Shown: positions 9,352 through 19,742, numbered from the stretch's first letter. The stretch: 64,000 nt of DNA from Enterococcus cecorum DSM 20682 = ATCC 43198 (GCF_000407565.1 NZ_ASWI01000001.1:28485-92484); one strand, 5' to 3'. Program-made: numbers and translations. Notes: generated by a model from the sequence alone, not told the origin.

Positions 9352-9432
9352 GGATTGTAACTAATTCGATTAGGCAAGACTACAAATGGATTTGGGAGTA
9401 GAATGTTCTCGGTTTGTTTGTAGTCTTTTTTG
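9352..9432 (+). promoter_or_regulatory. LacT-responsive antiterminator (RAT) overlapping an intrinsic terminator
   Basis: GGATTGTAACTA at 9352 followed by TAGGCAAGAC (9371-9380) is the RAT pattern bound by BglG-family proteins. Its 3' part overlaps the left arm of a terminator: AAGACTACAAA (9376-9386) with TTTGTAGTCTT (9417-9427) and a T6 run. The two folds are mutually exclusive, so LacT binding would let transcription proceed into lacTFEG. Confidence 0.85.
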
Positions 9433-9454
9433 CTTAAAAATATAGGAGGGTTTT

Positions 9455-10288
9455 ATGTTTAGGATTATACAGTCATTAAATAATAACGCTGCTCTGGTAA
9501 AAAATGAACATGGGGAACAGGCAGTCGTGATGGGATTAGGTATAACCTTTCAAAAGAAAAAGGGAGATTTGATTGTTAAGGATAAGATAGAGAATATCTT
9601 TTCGCTAAAAAATGATGAGGCCAAAGAAAGCTTTCTAACATTATTAAAAGATATTCCCTTAGATTTTATTTCGGCAACCTACACAGTTATCAATCATCTA
9701 GTAGCAACGTATCATTATCCTGTACAAGAATATCTCTATGTGACACTGACAGATCATATCTATTGTGCATATCAGGCGGTTCTAAAGAATACTTATCAAG
9801 AAAGTAAGCTGCCCAATATTTCATCCGAATATCCATTGGAATATAACATGGCGCGTGAAGCCTTAGCTATATTTCGTGAAAAGTTGCTAAAAGATTTTCC
9901 CAATGATGAGATTGGAAGAATTGCCCTTCACTTAATTAATGCAAAGGGTGAAACCATTCATCCCACAAGTGAAGAACATGACATCAGCAAAAAAATTATA
10001 GCAGAGGTTGAACAAATCTTAACGGAGAATGGGATTAAACGTTCGAAAGAAAATAGCAATTTTTATGATCGTTTTATGATCCATTTGTCCTATTTTTTGA
10101 ATTACTTAGATAGATCTCATCAGTCAAATGAATCTATTGCTAGTTTGGAACAGTATATCAAGCTCCAGAATCCAAGAGCTTACCTGATTGGAAGTCAGAT
10201 TTTTGAGATGATCACAACATTAGTTGATGAACCTGTAAATGACAGTGAAAGGTTCTATATTGTACTACATATTCAACGATTATTGTAA
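9455..10288 (+). CDS. lacT: Transcription antiterminator LacT (BglG family)
   Basis: A 277-residue BglG/SacY-type antiterminator. The N-terminal CAT RNA-binding domain (about 1-55; NNNAALVKNEHGEQAVVMG) is followed by two PRD domains with histidines in INHL, IALHLIN, MIHLSYF and VLHIQRL positions, which are phosphorylated by PTS components. It should bind the RAT at 9352-9381 in its own leader and activate lacTFEG when lactose is transported. This cis pairing of protein and target supports the name. Confidence 0.93.
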   Translation: MFRIIQSLNNNAALVKNEHGEQAVVMGLGITFQKKKGDLIVKDKIENIFSLKNDEAKESFLTLLKDIPLDFISATYTVINHLVATYHYPVQEYLYVTLTDHIYCAYQAVLKNTYQESKLPNISSEYPLEYNMAREALAIFREKLLKDFPNDEIGRIALHLINAKGETIHPTSEEHDISKKIIAEVEQILTENGIKRSKENSNFYDRFMIHLSYFLNYLDRSHQSNESIASLEQYIKLQNPRAYLIGSQIFEMITTLVDEPVNDSERFYIVLHIQRLL

Positions 10289-10319
10289 ATCAATTCAATT
10301 TTAAAAGGAGGTTCATATT

Positions 10320-10637
10320 TTGAACAGAGAGGAAATTACGTTATTAGGTTTTGAGATTGTTGCATTCGCTGGTGATGCACGTTCTCGAATGATGGAGGCA
10401 CTGGCTGCTGCTCAAAAAGGAGACTATGCAAAAGCAGAAGAACTAGTTGAAGCTGCCAATGCTTGTATTGTTGAAGCTCATCATGCTCAGACTAGCTTGT
10501 TGCAAAAAGAAGCGGCTGGTGAGGATTTAGCCTTTAGTGTGACGCTTATGCATGGTCAAGACCATCTCATGACGACATTATTATTGAAAGACATGATGAG
10601 TCATATGATTGAACTGTACAAACGAGGTGATAAGTAA
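10320..10637 (+). CDS. lacF: Lactose PTS EIIA component LacF
   Basis: A 105-residue PTS IIA protein of the lactose/chitobiose class, an all-helical trimer in known members. The phosphorylated His is His78 within LMHGQDHLM, with the metal-binding Asp81 also present. The start is TTG at 10320, backed by AAAGGAGG about 10 nt upstream; no alternative ATG gives the N-terminus [13 protein letters not shown]. The stop overlaps the lacE start by one base (TAATG), implying translational coupling. Confidence 0.94.
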   Translation: MNREEITLLGFEIVAFAGDARSRMMEALAAAQKGDYAKAEELVEAANACIVEAHHAQTSLLQKEAAGEDLAFSVTLMHGQDHLMTTLLLKDMMSHMIELYKRGDK

Positions 10638-12316
10638 TGAATAAATTGATTGAATTCATTGAGAAAGGGAAGCCTTTCTTTGAAAAGATTTCGAGAAATC
10701 CATATTTAAGGGCTATCCGTGATGGTTTCATCGCAGCAATGCCAGTTATTTTGTTCTCAAGTATCTTCCTATTGGTAGCTTACGTACCTAATATCTTTGG
10801 TTTTACTTGGTCTGATGAAGTAGTTGCTGCCATCATGAAACCTTACGATTACACAATGGGGATTGTAGCTGTCCTAGTTGCAGGAACGACCGCAAAATCT
10901 TTGACAGACGCTTTTAACCGTCAATTGCCAAAAACCAATCAAATCAACTTCATTTCAACCATGATTGCCTCAATTTCAGGTTTCCTATTACTGGCTTCTG
11001 ACGGTATTGAAGGTGGTTTTGCCAATGGTTACATGGGAACTAAGGGTCTTTTGATAGCCTTTCTAGCAGCCTTCATTACGGTTAATCTCTATAAGGTCTG
11101 TGTGAAAAACAATGTCACCATTCGTATGCCAGACGAAGTTCCACCGAACGTATCCCAGGCATTTAAAGATGTAATTCCATATGCATTGTCTATCTTCGTT
11201 TTGTATGGAATTGATCTTGCGACGCGTCAATTCCTTGGAACAAACGTTGCTGAGGCTATTCTAAAATTATTTGAGCCATTATTTACAGCAGCAGATGGTT
11301 ATGTTGGTATTACCATTATCTTTGGTGCCTATGCCTTGTTCTGGTTTGTAGGGATTCATGGTCCATCTATTGTTGAGCCAGCAATTGCAGCCATTACTTA
11401 TGCAAATGTTGAAACCAACTTCCAACTTTTGCAGGCGGGTCAACACGCTGACAAAATCCTGACTTCAGGTACTCAAATGTTTATCGTGACAATGGGTGGT
11501 ACAGGTGCTACCTTAGTTGTACCATTCATGTTTATGTGGTTGACTAAGTCTAAACGAAATAAAGCAATTGGACGTGCTTCAGTTGTTCCAACCTTCTTTG
11601 GTGTAAACGAACCAATCTTGTTTGGTGCACCACTCGTACTCAACCCAGTATTCTTTGTTCCATTTATTTTAGCTCCAATTGCCAACGTATGGATTTTCAA
11701 ATTCTTTGTTGATACGTTAAAAATGAACAGTTTCAGCGTCAACTTACCATGGACAACTCCGGGTCCGTTGGGGATTGTCATGGGAACAAACTTTGCTCCA
11801 CTCGCCTTTGTATTAGCTATCTTGTTGGTATTTGTCGATGTACTTATCTATTATCCATTCTTGAAAGTTTACGATGAGCAAATTCTTTCTGAGGAACAAT
11901 CAGGTAAAGTAGAAAATAGCTTGAAAGAGAAAGTGGCAGCTAACTTCAATACTGCCAAAGCAGATGCTATTCTTGAAAAAGCCTCAGTTGATACCGAAAT
12001 TTCTGAACAAACAAACGTACTGGTACTTTGTGCAGGAGGCGGTACAAGTGGATTGCTTGCCAACGCACTAACTAAGGCTGCAAAAGAATATGGTGTTCCA
12101 GTCACAGCGACAGCAGGAAGTTATGGTGCTCACCGTGAGATTTTGCCAGAGTATCAATTAGTCATACTTGCACCTCAAGTAGCATCGAACTATGATGATA
12201 TAAAACAAGAAACCGATGCATTGGGCATTAAACTTGCCAAAACTGAAGGGGCTCAATACATTAAACTCACTCGTGATGGTCAAGGTGCACTTGACTTTGT
12301 CAAACAACAGTTTTAA
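10637..12316 (+). CDS. lacE: Lactose PTS EIICB component LacE
   Basis: A 559-residue membrane permease and phosphotransferase that imports lactose as lactose-6-phosphate. Residues 1 to about 420 form the hydrophobic EIIC domain of the Lac family (including [13 protein letters not shown] and the [11 protein letters not shown] signature). Residues from about 455 are the EIIB domain with the phospho-acceptor Cys465 in [11 protein letters not shown]. Length is normal for the fused LacE. It is translationally coupled to lacF. Confidence 0.95.
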   Translation: MNKLIEFIEKGKPFFEKISRNPYLRAIRDGFIAAMPVILFSSIFLLVAYVPNIFGFTWSDEVVAAIMKPYDYTMGIVAVLVAGTTAKSLTDAFNRQLPKTNQINFISTMIASISGFLLLASDGIEGGFANGYMGTKGLLIAFLAAFITVNLYKVCVKNNVTIRMPDEVPPNVSQAFKDVIPYALSIFVLYGIDLATRQFLGTNVAEAILKLFEPLFTAADGYVGITIIFGAYALFWFVGIHGPSIVEPAIAAITYANVETNFQLLQAGQHADKILTSGTQMFIVTMGGTGATLVVPFMFMWLTKSKRNKAIGRASVVPTFFGVNEPILFGAPLVLNPVFFVPFILAPIANVWIFKFFVDTLKMNSFSVNLPWTTPGPLGIVMGTNFAPLAFVLAILLVFVDVLIYYPFLKVYDEQILSEEQSGKVENSLKEKVAANFNTAKADAILEKASVDTEISEQTNVLVLCAGGGTSGLLANALTKAAKEYGVPVTATAGSYGAHREILPEYQLVILAPQVASNYDDIKQETDALGIKLAKTEGAQYIKLTRDGQGALDFVKQQF

Positions 12317-13795
<1,479 letters not shown>

Positions 13796-13802
13796 AAATA
13801 AT

Positions 13803-13840
13803 ACAAGGATGCCTAGCTCATGTTAGCATCCTTGTTTTCA
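13803..13840 (+). terminator. Terminator of the lac operon after lacG
   Basis: ACAAGGATGC (13803-13812) pairs perfectly with GCATCCTTGT (13826-13835), followed by TTTT. Confidence 0.82.
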
Positions 13841-13859
13841 TATAAGAGAGGCAGTTTTT

Positions 13860-13892
13860 ATGCTCGAATTAAAAAATGAGAACTTAACGTAA
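13860..13892 (+). pseudogene. Possible 5' stub of a lacX-like aldose 1-epimerase gene
   Basis: After a GAGAGG ribosome site comes ATG and ten codons reading MLELKNENLT, then TAA. This resembles the start of galactose mutarotase-like LacX proteins, which often follow lacG. Nothing downstream continues the protein and an insertion element begins 47 nt later, so the gene appears deleted apart from its start. With ten residues the assignment is tentative. Confidence 0.35.
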
Positions 13893-13938
13893 GCGTTGGA
13901 TAGCTTAGCAGTCTTTTTCCCTCCTTTAATTTAAGATA

Positions 13939-15378
13939 GTCAGCACTTTACAACTTTTTCTTAAATTTTAACAAAAAAAAAGCGGAAATACCACGCTTCT
14001 TCTAGTGAGATTAAATTGCAGTAAAATCAATAGAAAGAAGGTATTTCCACATGACTCAATCATATCAGACTACAAAGCTAATTTCCATTACATCGATTAT
14101 TTTTAAAATTTTTACAGGTACTCTATCCACGCCTACATTAATGAACTTCTCTGGTTTGGTATTAGCTACGATTTGTATAACTGGTATTGCTTCTGTTCGC
14201 TCCTTTTACAATTGGTTTTTGCGACTGTACTACGGAAAATCCTTGAATACTTACTATCATACACTGTCAGTCATTGGAGAAAAGCTCGGTATTCTTGAAT
14301 TAAAAGTCCTTCAATCTCTATTAGAAATAGATCGCTTTCAAGAGCTTTCCAGTCAATATCCTGTACTATTCCTAATCGATGATACGCTTCAGCCTAAGTA
14401 TGGCAAAAAATTTGCACATGTTAAAGTACTTCACGACCACGCCTTACATACAGGGAAAGCTTATGTGAATGCACACGATTTTGTCACTTTAGGGATTGCT
14501 TTTCCCATTCAGAGTGGAAAACAAGTGGAATACATCATGTTTCCTTTTTCCATGCGAATGTACATTCCTGGTGGTAAATCTAAGTTAAAATTGGCTGAAG
14601 AGATGGCTACCGCTGCACTAATGACATTTAAACCAAGCCAACACATCATTGTAGAATGTGATAGCTGGTATCCCAAAAAAGAGCTTTTAGATTTTGTCAA
14701 ACTTCATCAGAACGTTGATTTTATCGCTAATATTCGAAAAGATACCGCGCTATTTGAGTTGCCAGAAAAGACTGGTAAACGCGGGCGTCCACGTAAGTAC
14801 GGAAAGAAATTCAGTTGTACAGATATAGCTTTTTCAGATAGTGATGGCACTTATGAGGTTGGCATGACGTATTGCCTAACCCATCTATTTTCTATGCCGG
14901 TTTATGTCGTTCGAACAAAGAAATCTGACCAAGAGGGTGGAAGATTATTCATTTCCACGATAGATCCTGAAAAATTACCAGCCATTAAACCTGAAACTCA
15001 AGGACTGTGGTGCATTTTAGAATACTATGAACAGCGTTGGAAGATTGAGACTTACTTTTATGAAATCAAAACATTTTGGTCTTTTGGAAGCTATCAAGTT
15101 CGCTCCTATGAAGAAATTGAAAGAATGAATTTTTTGATCAATTTCACCTATGGATTAATTAAAATATTACCATTGATAGATAGCCGCTTTTCTGCATTGA
15201 TGTCACAAGGGACAAGTGCACGCAAAAATGCCTTAAGCCGCGTCATTCTTGAAGAACAAATTTTCCATACTTTGGGGGCAGAGTCCCAAAACGCCAAAAA
15301 TAAACGCCCAAATATCAGGGTCTTATTTCGCATGCCCTTAAAAAACGGATAGAAAACTATTTTTTGTAAAGTGCTGAC
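13939..15378 (+). mobile_element. IS4-superfamily insertion sequence, complete
   Basis: The element is bounded by perfect 15-bp inverted repeats: GTCAGCACTTTACAA at 13939-13953 and its complement at 15364-15378. It carries one intact transposase gene. Flanking bases AGATA (left) and AGATG (right) match at four of five positions, possibly an altered target duplication. Total length is about 1440 bp. Confidence 0.85.
14051..15352 (+). CDS. IS4-superfamily transposase
   Basis: A 433-residue DDE transposase. The visible catalytic set is Asp110/Asp111 in FLIDDTLQPKYG, Asp204 in VECDSWYP, and Glu333 within Y326-x2-R329-x3-E333-x6-K340, an exact match to the YREK signature of IS4-type transposases. 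GRPRK near residue 245 is a basic patch. The frame is intact and lies within perfect inverted repeats, so the element may be active. Which subgroup it belongs to (IS4, IS701 or another) I cannot decide from sequence alone. Confidence 0.88.
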   Translation: MTQSYQTTKLISITSIIFKIFTGTLSTPTLMNFSGLVLATICITGIASVRSFYNWFLRLYYGKSLNTYYHTLSVIGEKLGILELKVLQSLLEIDRFQELSSQYPVLFLIDDTLQPKYGKKFAHVKVLHDHALHTGKAYVNAHDFVTLGIAFPIQSGKQVEYIMFPFSMRMYIPGGKSKLKLAEEMATAALMTFKPSQHIIVECDSWYPKKELLDFVKLHQNVDFIANIRKDTALFELPEKTGKRGRPRKYGKKFSCTDIAFSDSDGTYEVGMTYCLTHLFSMPVYVVRTKKSDQEGGRLFISTIDPEKLPAIKPETQGLWCILEYYEQRWKIETYFYEIKTFWSFGSYQVRSYEEIERMNFLINFTYGLIKILPLIDSRFSALMSQGTSARKNALSRVILEEQIFHTLGAESQNAKNKRPNIRVLFRMPLKNG

Positions 15379-15583
15379 AGATGATTATATTAATGTACCC
15401 CGAGGAAGAGTTATTTTTGATGAACGAAACAATCAAAGTATTATCTATATAGATGAGTGCTATCTTTCAGATGAGAAAGTTTTGAAAAAAATTATCAAAT
15501 TATTTCAAGTGAAAAATTATGTAATAAAAACAGACATTCATTATCAGTGTCCAAATTGTTTGGGAAATATATGGGACGATTGA
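15371..15583 (+). pseudogene. Fragment of a small uncharacterised protein (5' end lost at the IS)
   Basis: The frame reads DDYINVPRGRVIFDERNNQS and continues to HYQCPNCLGNIWDD, ending at 15583. The start GTG lies inside the IS inverted repeat and has no good ribosome site, and joining the left flank of the IS produces a stop, so the true 5' end is missing. The PRGRV and terminal CPNC motifs recall small proteins seen in Gram-positive mobile regions. I do not know the function. Confidence 0.4.
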
Positions 15584-15672
15584 TAACTGATTTAATGACC
15601 ATTGGTAGTGACGCCATATTAGGACTCAATAAATGTATGGGTGAATTAATCAAATTGATAGAAGTACCCTAA
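15571..15672 (+). CDS. Possible 33-residue peptide overlapping the preceding fragment
   Basis: ATG at 15571, 13 nt before the previous stop, opens MGRLITDLMTIGSDAILGLN followed by 13 more codons. It is hydrophobic-amphipathic with a lysine-containing C-terminal part. The overlap could reflect coupling with the fragment upstream. No family is recognised. Confidence 0.25.
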   Translation: MGRLITDLMTIGSDAILGLNKCMGELIKLIEVP

Positions 15673-15689
15673 TGTAGTAGAAATAAGAA

Positions 15690-15815
15690 ATGAGAATAAC
15701 GAATTATGCATTTTGGCAAGATTCGTTTATTACTCCTGAATACAGAGATAATAGATGGTATTAAGTTAATTCAGAATTAAATGGTTATTGGTTGCATAAT
15801 ATAAAAAGAGCCTAG
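15690..15815 (+). pseudogene. Broken reading frame with one internal stop
   Basis: From ATG the frame reads MRITNYAFWQDSFITPEYRD, then NRWY and TAA at 15762-15764, and continues in the same frame as VNSELNGYWLHNIKRA to a TAG inside the guaA terminator. The protein-like composition on both sides of the stop suggests a decayed gene. Weak ribosome site. Unidentified. Confidence 0.3.
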
Positions 15816-15848
15816 ACTCCTTATAAATAAAGGATTCTAGACTCTTTT
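15804..15848 (-). terminator. Terminator of guaA (bidirectional shape)
   Basis: AAAAGAGCCTAGACTCC (15804-15820) pairs with GGATTCTAGACTCTTTT (15832-15848) with two mismatches. It lies 3 nt after the guaA stop on the minus strand and has U-rich ends in both directions. Confidence 0.82.
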
Positions 15849-15851
15849 CTC

Positions 15852-17423
15852 TTATTCCCACTCAACAGTTGCAGGTGGCTTAGAAGTGATATCATACACG
15901 ATGCGGTTGACATGAGCGACTTCATTAACGATTCGTACAGAGATTTTTTGTAAAACATCCCATGGAATACGGGCAAAGTCAGCAGTCATGCCATCAATTG
16001 AAGTCACCGCGCGAATCCCCACCGTGTAATCGTAAGTACGACCATCACCCATGACACCGACTGAACGAATGCCTGGTAGAACAGTGAAGTATTGCCAAAT
16101 ATCACGGTCAAGACCAGCTGCAGCAATTTCTTCACGTAAGATAGCATCAGATTCGCGGACGATTTCTAATTTTTCTTCTGTGATTTCGCCAAGGACACGG
16201 ATTCCTAGACCTGGGCCTGGGAATGGTTGACGCCAAACGATACTATCTGGCATACCAAGCTGTGTACCTAATGCGCGCACTTCATCTTTGAATAAAGTGT
16301 TTAATGGTTCGATTAATTCAAATTGCATATCTTCAGGTAGTCCACCTACATTGTGGTGTGACTTGATTGTTTGGGCAGTTTCGGTTCCTGATTCGATGAC
16401 GTCGGTATAAAGTGTGCCTTGTGCTAAGAAAGAAATGCCTTGTTCACCAGCAAGTTTTGCGGCTTCATCATCAAACACATACACAAATTCATTCCCGATA
16501 ATTTTACGTTTTTGCTCAGGATCACTCACGCCAGCTAATTTATCTAAGAAGCGCTTTTTGGCATCTACTTTAATGATGTTCAAGCCAAATTTGCCACCAA
16601 GACTTTCCATGACTTGGTCCGCTTCGTTTTTACGTAATAGGCCATGATCAACAAAGATACAGGTTAACTGATCGCCAATTGCTTTTTGTAGTAACACCCC
16701 AACGACACTTGAGTCCACACCACCAGATAAACCTAGTAGGACTTTTTTATCGCCGACTTGTTTTCTAATATTGGCAATTTGCATATCAATGAAGTTTTCC
16801 ATGCTCCAATCGCCTTTACATCCACAGATTTCTAAAGCAAAATGTTTTAGTAAATCATTACCGTATTCTGAGTGACGAACTTCTGGGTGGAATTGTACCC
16901 CATACATTTTACGTTGTGCATTTTGGATAGAAGCAATTGGACAGTCTTTACTTGTAGCGACGACTTCAAATCCTTCAGGTGCTTGGGTCACTAAATCCCC
17001 ATGACTCATCCAGACAACTTGTTTTTCTGGTGTGCTAGCAAATAGTTGTGCTTCTTTTGTAGTGACTTCTAATTCAGCTTTTCCGTACTCTTTGTTTACA
17101 GCAGGCTCAACTTTACCACCTAATTTATGTGTGATTAGCTGCATCCCGTAGCAAATCCCTAAGACTGGAATTCCTAAGTTGAAAATCTCTTCATCAATAC
17201 CAAAAGCAGAGTCATCGTACACACTGTTTGGTCCACCTGAAAGAATAATACCTTTAGGATTGATGGCCTTGACTTCTTCAGCAGTGATTTTGTGGCTTAG
17301 CAATTCAGAAAAGACGCCAAATTCACGAATACGACGTGTAATTAATTGATTGTACTGGCTACCATAGTCTAGTACAATAATTTTTTCAATGTTTGGCAAA
17401 TTGTCAACATTCTTCAAAATCAT
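15852..17423 (-). CDS. guaA: GMP synthase (glutamine-hydrolysing)
   Basis: A 523-residue two-domain enzyme converting XMP to GMP. Residues 1 to about 205 are the glutamine amidotransferase domain, with nucleophile Cys91 in GICYGMQ and the FHPEV His/Glu motif. The ATP pyrophosphatase domain follows with the PP-loop LSGGVDSS, and the C-terminal dimerisation domain ends KPPATVEWE. Start ATG follows AAGGGG. The gene is monocistronic; I saw no purine riboswitch in the 160 nt upstream. Confidence 0.96.
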   Translation of the reverse strand: MILKNVDNLPNIEKIIVLDYGSQYNQLITRRIREFGVFSELLSHKITAEEVKAINPKGIILSGGPNSVYDDSAFGIDEEIFNLGIPVLGICYGMQLITHKLGGKVEPAVNKEYGKAELEVTTKEAQLFASTPEKQVVWMSHGDLVTQAPEGFEVVATSKDCPIASIQNAQRKMYGVQFHPEVRHSEYGNDLLKHFALEICGCKGDWSMENFIDMQIANIRKQVGDKKVLLGLSGGVDSSVVGVLLQKAIGDQLTCIFVDHGLLRKNEADQVMESLGGKFGLNIIKVDAKKRFLDKLAGVSDPEQKRKIIGNEFVYVFDDEAAKLAGEQGISFLAQGTLYTDVIESGTETAQTIKSHHNVGGLPEDMQFELIEPLNTLFKDEVRALGTQLGMPDSIVWRQPFPGPGLGIRVLGEITEEKLEIVRESDAILREEIAAAGLDRDIWQYFTVLPGIRSVGVMGDGRTYDYTVGIRAVTSIDGMTADFARIPWDVLQKISVRIVNEVAHVNRIVYDITSKPPATVEWE

Positions 17424-17583
17424 ATACCCCTTATTCTATTGATTTAATATCCGGCCTTTTTGTTCAAAAGCTTTCTATTAAGTACTAATATTAATCGCTT
17501 TGACTAGATTTTACAAGTATTTCTGAAAATTTCCTAGAATTCTCATCAAAAATTTACTTCAAATAGTAAGAAATGTCGGTCTG

Positions 17584-18507
17584 CTAGTATTTCTTCAAGT
17601 AGAGTTGGTCAATTTCGTGATTATCGGTTTTGTGCAAAATAATATCGGCACGGTTTTTGGTTGGTAAAATATATTCTTTGAGGTTCTTTAAATTGACCGT
17701 TTCCCAAATATGCTGGGCGGTATCCAAAGCTTCCTTACGATCACCGATGGCAAACTTATAGTAATAGTTATTTGGTTTTTGGAAGGCAGAATCAAGTAAC
17801 GACTCAAAACGTTCAAGATACCATTTTTCGATTAATTTTGGATGCGCATCTACATAAATGGAGAAATCAAAGAAATCGCTCACATAAATTTGTTGATTCG
17901 CCGGTAATTGCAAGGTGTTAATTCCTTCAACAATTAGGATATCTGGTTGGTGAATGGTTTGATATTCATTTTCCAATACATCGTAAACTTCATGAGAATA
18001 AGTTGGAATTTTGATGTTTTTTTCACCGGATTTTACGCGATTTAAAAAGTCAAGTAAACGGACCATATCATAGCTTTCAGGGAAGCCTTTACGATTGAGA
18101 ATCCCTTTTTCGATTAAGACTTTATTTGGGTGTAAGAAACCGTCAGTCGTAATCAATTGGACGCTTTTTCTTGGAAATAGTTTGCTTAATAAATGCTGAA
18201 GCAATCTTGCGGTGGTGCTTTTACCGACAGCCACACTTCCGGCAATCCCAATAATAAAAGGTGGCGTTTTCACATAGCGGTGTAAAAATAAGCCCTTGGT
18301 TAATGTGATGGACTCAGCAGCTTGCATATATAATTGAATTAAATGACAAAGTGGAATATAGACGTCTTCTACATCCTGCATTGAAATTCGATCGTTTAAA
18401 CTTTTGATATTATCTAATTCGCTTTGGGTCAAGGACATTTTGCCATTAGTATAAAATCCTTGCCATTGTTCACGAGGAACTTGATAATAGTTGGATAAAT
18501 TTTCCAT
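17584..18507 (-). CDS. coaA: Pantothenate kinase (type I, CoaA)
   Basis: A 307-residue type I (prokaryotic) pantothenate kinase, the first enzyme of coenzyme A synthesis. The P-loop is GIAGSVAVGKST at about 87-98, and YDMVRLLDFL, KIPTYSHEVYDV and DILIVEGINTLQ are family motifs. ATG at 18507 with GAGGGTG 8 nt upstream is chosen over a TTG six codons earlier. It is transcribed away from the repeat array. Confidence 0.94.
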   Translation of the reverse strand: MENLSNYYQVPREQWQGFYTNGKMSLTQSELDNIKSLNDRISMQDVEDVYIPLCHLIQLYMQAAESITLTKGLFLHRYVKTPPFIIGIAGSVAVGKSTTARLLQHLLSKLFPRKSVQLITTDGFLHPNKVLIEKGILNRKGFPESYDMVRLLDFLNRVKSGEKNIKIPTYSHEVYDVLENEYQTIHQPDILIVEGINTLQLPANQQIYVSDFFDFSIYVDAHPKLIEKWYLERFESLLDSAFQKPNNYYYKFAIGDRKEALDTAQHIWETVNLKNLKEYILPTKNRADIILHKTDNHEIDQLYLKKY

Positions 18508-18628
18508 TGAACACCCTCGATTCAAATAAGATTACAGACTTCAGTTTACCATAAAATAAGCCAAGATGATATGAAAATTACTTACCAATATATGAAAGAA
18601 AATAACTTTACATGGTCTTTTGAAAATT

Positions 18629-18657
18629 TTGTATTTTACACAAAAGTCTAGTATGAT
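18629..18657 (+). promoter_or_regulatory. Candidate promoter in front of the repeat array and rsmC
   Basis: TTGTAT (18629-18634), 17 nt, TATGAT (18652-18657). The -35 is weak, the -10 good. The predicted start is within a few bases of the first repeat unit, so the array would form the 5' end of the transcript. Confidence 0.45.
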
Positions 18658-18669
18658 AAAAGAGAAAAA

Positions 18670-18794
18670 GGTTGTGAAGCAACTTGCCCAGACATGAAGA
18701 AATTCGTGTGCTTACCTTCCGCAGAGAAAATCGGATGAAAGGAGATTTTCTCAAGCGGGAGGGCGAATTTCACAATGTCTAGCTGCCGAACACC
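18670..18794 (+). ncRNA. Repeat unit 1, predicted structured RNA
   Basis: Outer pairing GGT-GT/ACACC, then GCAACT/AGCTGC (one mismatch), AGACAT/ATGTCT and GAAATTCG/CGAATTTC. The inner hairpin is CCGC (18719-18722) with GCGG (18755-18758) and GAGAAAATC (18724-18732) with GATTTTCTC (18744-18752), loop 11 nt. An unpaired GCCC on the 5' side could pair with GGGC on the 3' side. Confidence 0.5.
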
Positions 18795-18804
18795 GTCAAA
18801 AAAA

Positions 18805-18930
18805 GGTTGTGAGAAGGGTCGGTCAGCTACAAGCAGCTAAGGTTGTCTGGAATGCCAGGAAAATCCGCTATATTTCAAGATTTTCCTAGGCAGGCCAGCT
18901 TAGATGTGATGTAGCTACCCTTCGAACACC
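18805..18930 (+). ncRNA. Repeat unit 2, same ends with different interior
   Basis: Outer GGT-GT/ACACC and GAAGGGT/ACCCTTC, then AGCTACA/TGTAGCT, CTAAG/CTTAG, CTGG/CCAG, TGCC/GGCA and AGGAAAATC/GATTTTCCT. Almost the whole 126 nt can fold into one long arm although the primary sequence differs from units 1 and 3. Confidence 0.5.
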
Positions 18931-18938
18931 GTCAAAAA

Positions 18939-19063
18939 GGTTGTGAGGTAGCTTGCCCAGACATGAAGAAATTCGTGTGCTTACCTACCACTGCGAAAAT
19001 CGGATGAAAGGAGATTTTTGCAAGTGGGAGGGCGAATTTCACAATGTCTAGCTGCCGAACACC
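18939..19063 (+). ncRNA. Repeat unit 3, covarying copy of unit 1
   Basis: Same layout as unit 1, but the helices read GGTAGCT/AGCTGCC, CCAC/GTGG and GCGAAAATC/GATTTTTGC. Relative to unit 1, one G-C pair became A-T and one A-T pair became C-G, with one further G-C to G-U change, so pairing is kept. Confidence 0.5.
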
Positions 19064-19128
19064 GTCAATAAAAGGTTGTGAGGTAGCTTGCCCAGACATG
19101 GAGAAATCAAACAGATAGGAATAGATGA

Positions 19129-19725
19129 ATGAATCATTATTATAGTAATAACACAAATTTAGAACATGAATTTCAAAACTTCACTTTTACATTAAAAGGA
19201 AAGCAATTTAAGTTTACGACGGATAGTGGTGTGTTTTCAAAAGCTACGATTGACTACGGTTCACGGGTATTAATCGATACATTTAGTGCCGAAAATTTAC
19301 CAGCAGGACCGTTATTAGACGTGGGTTGCGGTTATGGTCCGATTGGCTTATCTTTAGCTTATGCTTGGCAACGAGAAGTCGAAATGGTAGATGTCAATGA
19401 ACGAGCTTTGGCATTAGCACAAAAAAATGCATCTCAAAACCAAATAGAGAATGTAGATATTCATTTATCAAATATCTATGAAAATGTCCATCAAAAGCAA
19501 TATGCGGCAATTATTAGTAATCCACCTATTCGAGCAGGAAAAAAAGTGGTACATGCAATTTTGACGGATAGTTATGACTTGCTATTGCCTGGAGGAACTT
19601 TGACCGTCGTTATTCAGAAAAAGCAAGGAGCGCCGAGTGCCCAAAAGAAAATGCAAGAAGTCTTCGGTAATGTGGAAATCTTAAAGAAGGATAAGGGATA
19701 TTATATTATTCAAAGCGTAAAATAG
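19129..19725 (+). CDS. RsmC-like class I SAM-dependent methyltransferase
   Basis: A 198-residue methyltransferase. The SAM-binding motif I is DVGCGYGPIG at residues 64-73 and the catalytic NPPIRAGK begins at Asn131, the NPP[FYI] signature of N-guanine methyltransferases. It matches the short Gram-positive RsmC type (YbxB-like), expected to make m2G in 16S rRNA. ATG at 19129 has AGATAGGA 9 nt upstream. It lies directly behind the structured repeat array, which would be its leader if the promoter at 18629 is real. Confidence 0.88.
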   Translation: MNHYYSNNTNLEHEFQNFTFTLKGKQFKFTTDSGVFSKATIDYGSRVLIDTFSAENLPAGPLLDVGCGYGPIGLSLAYAWQREVEMVDVNERALALAQKNASQNQIENVDIHLSNIYENVHQKQYAAIISNPPIRAGKKVVHAILTDSYDLLLPGGTLTVVIQKKQGAPSAQKKMQEVFGNVEILKKDKGYYIIQSVK

Positions 19726-19742
19726 GAAAAATGTTTTTACAA

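Larger units (their letters stand above)
18670..19107 (+). repeat. Tandem array of about 125-nt structured units (3 full, 1 truncated)
   Basis: Units span 18670-18794, 18805-18930, 18939-19063 and a truncated copy from 19074. Each full unit starts GGTTGTGA and ends GAACACCGTCAA, and the ends pair as GGT(t)GT with ACACC. Units 1 and 3 are near-identical except at paired positions. Unit 2 shares the ends but has a different interior that folds into its own long hairpin. Units are separated by 8-10 nt, mostly A. The truncated fourth unit runs into the ribosome site of rsmC. Not a CRISPR array and no coding potential that I can support. Confidence 0.85.

Noticed and set aside
17424..17583. Purine riboswitch in front of guaA
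   Set aside because: I could not find the conserved junction and loop bases or the three-helix arrangement; the region is plain AT-rich DNA.
18670..19107. CRISPR-like repetition
   Set aside because: The repeats are about 125 nt and adjoin with only 8-10 nt, mostly A, between them. There are no short direct repeats with unique spacers and no cas genes nearby.
18932..19156. A 74-codon minus-strand ORF with MSGQATSQPF twice
   Set aside because: The duplicated peptide is produced by the repeat units themselves, there is no ribosome site, and its start overlaps the rsmC-like gene.
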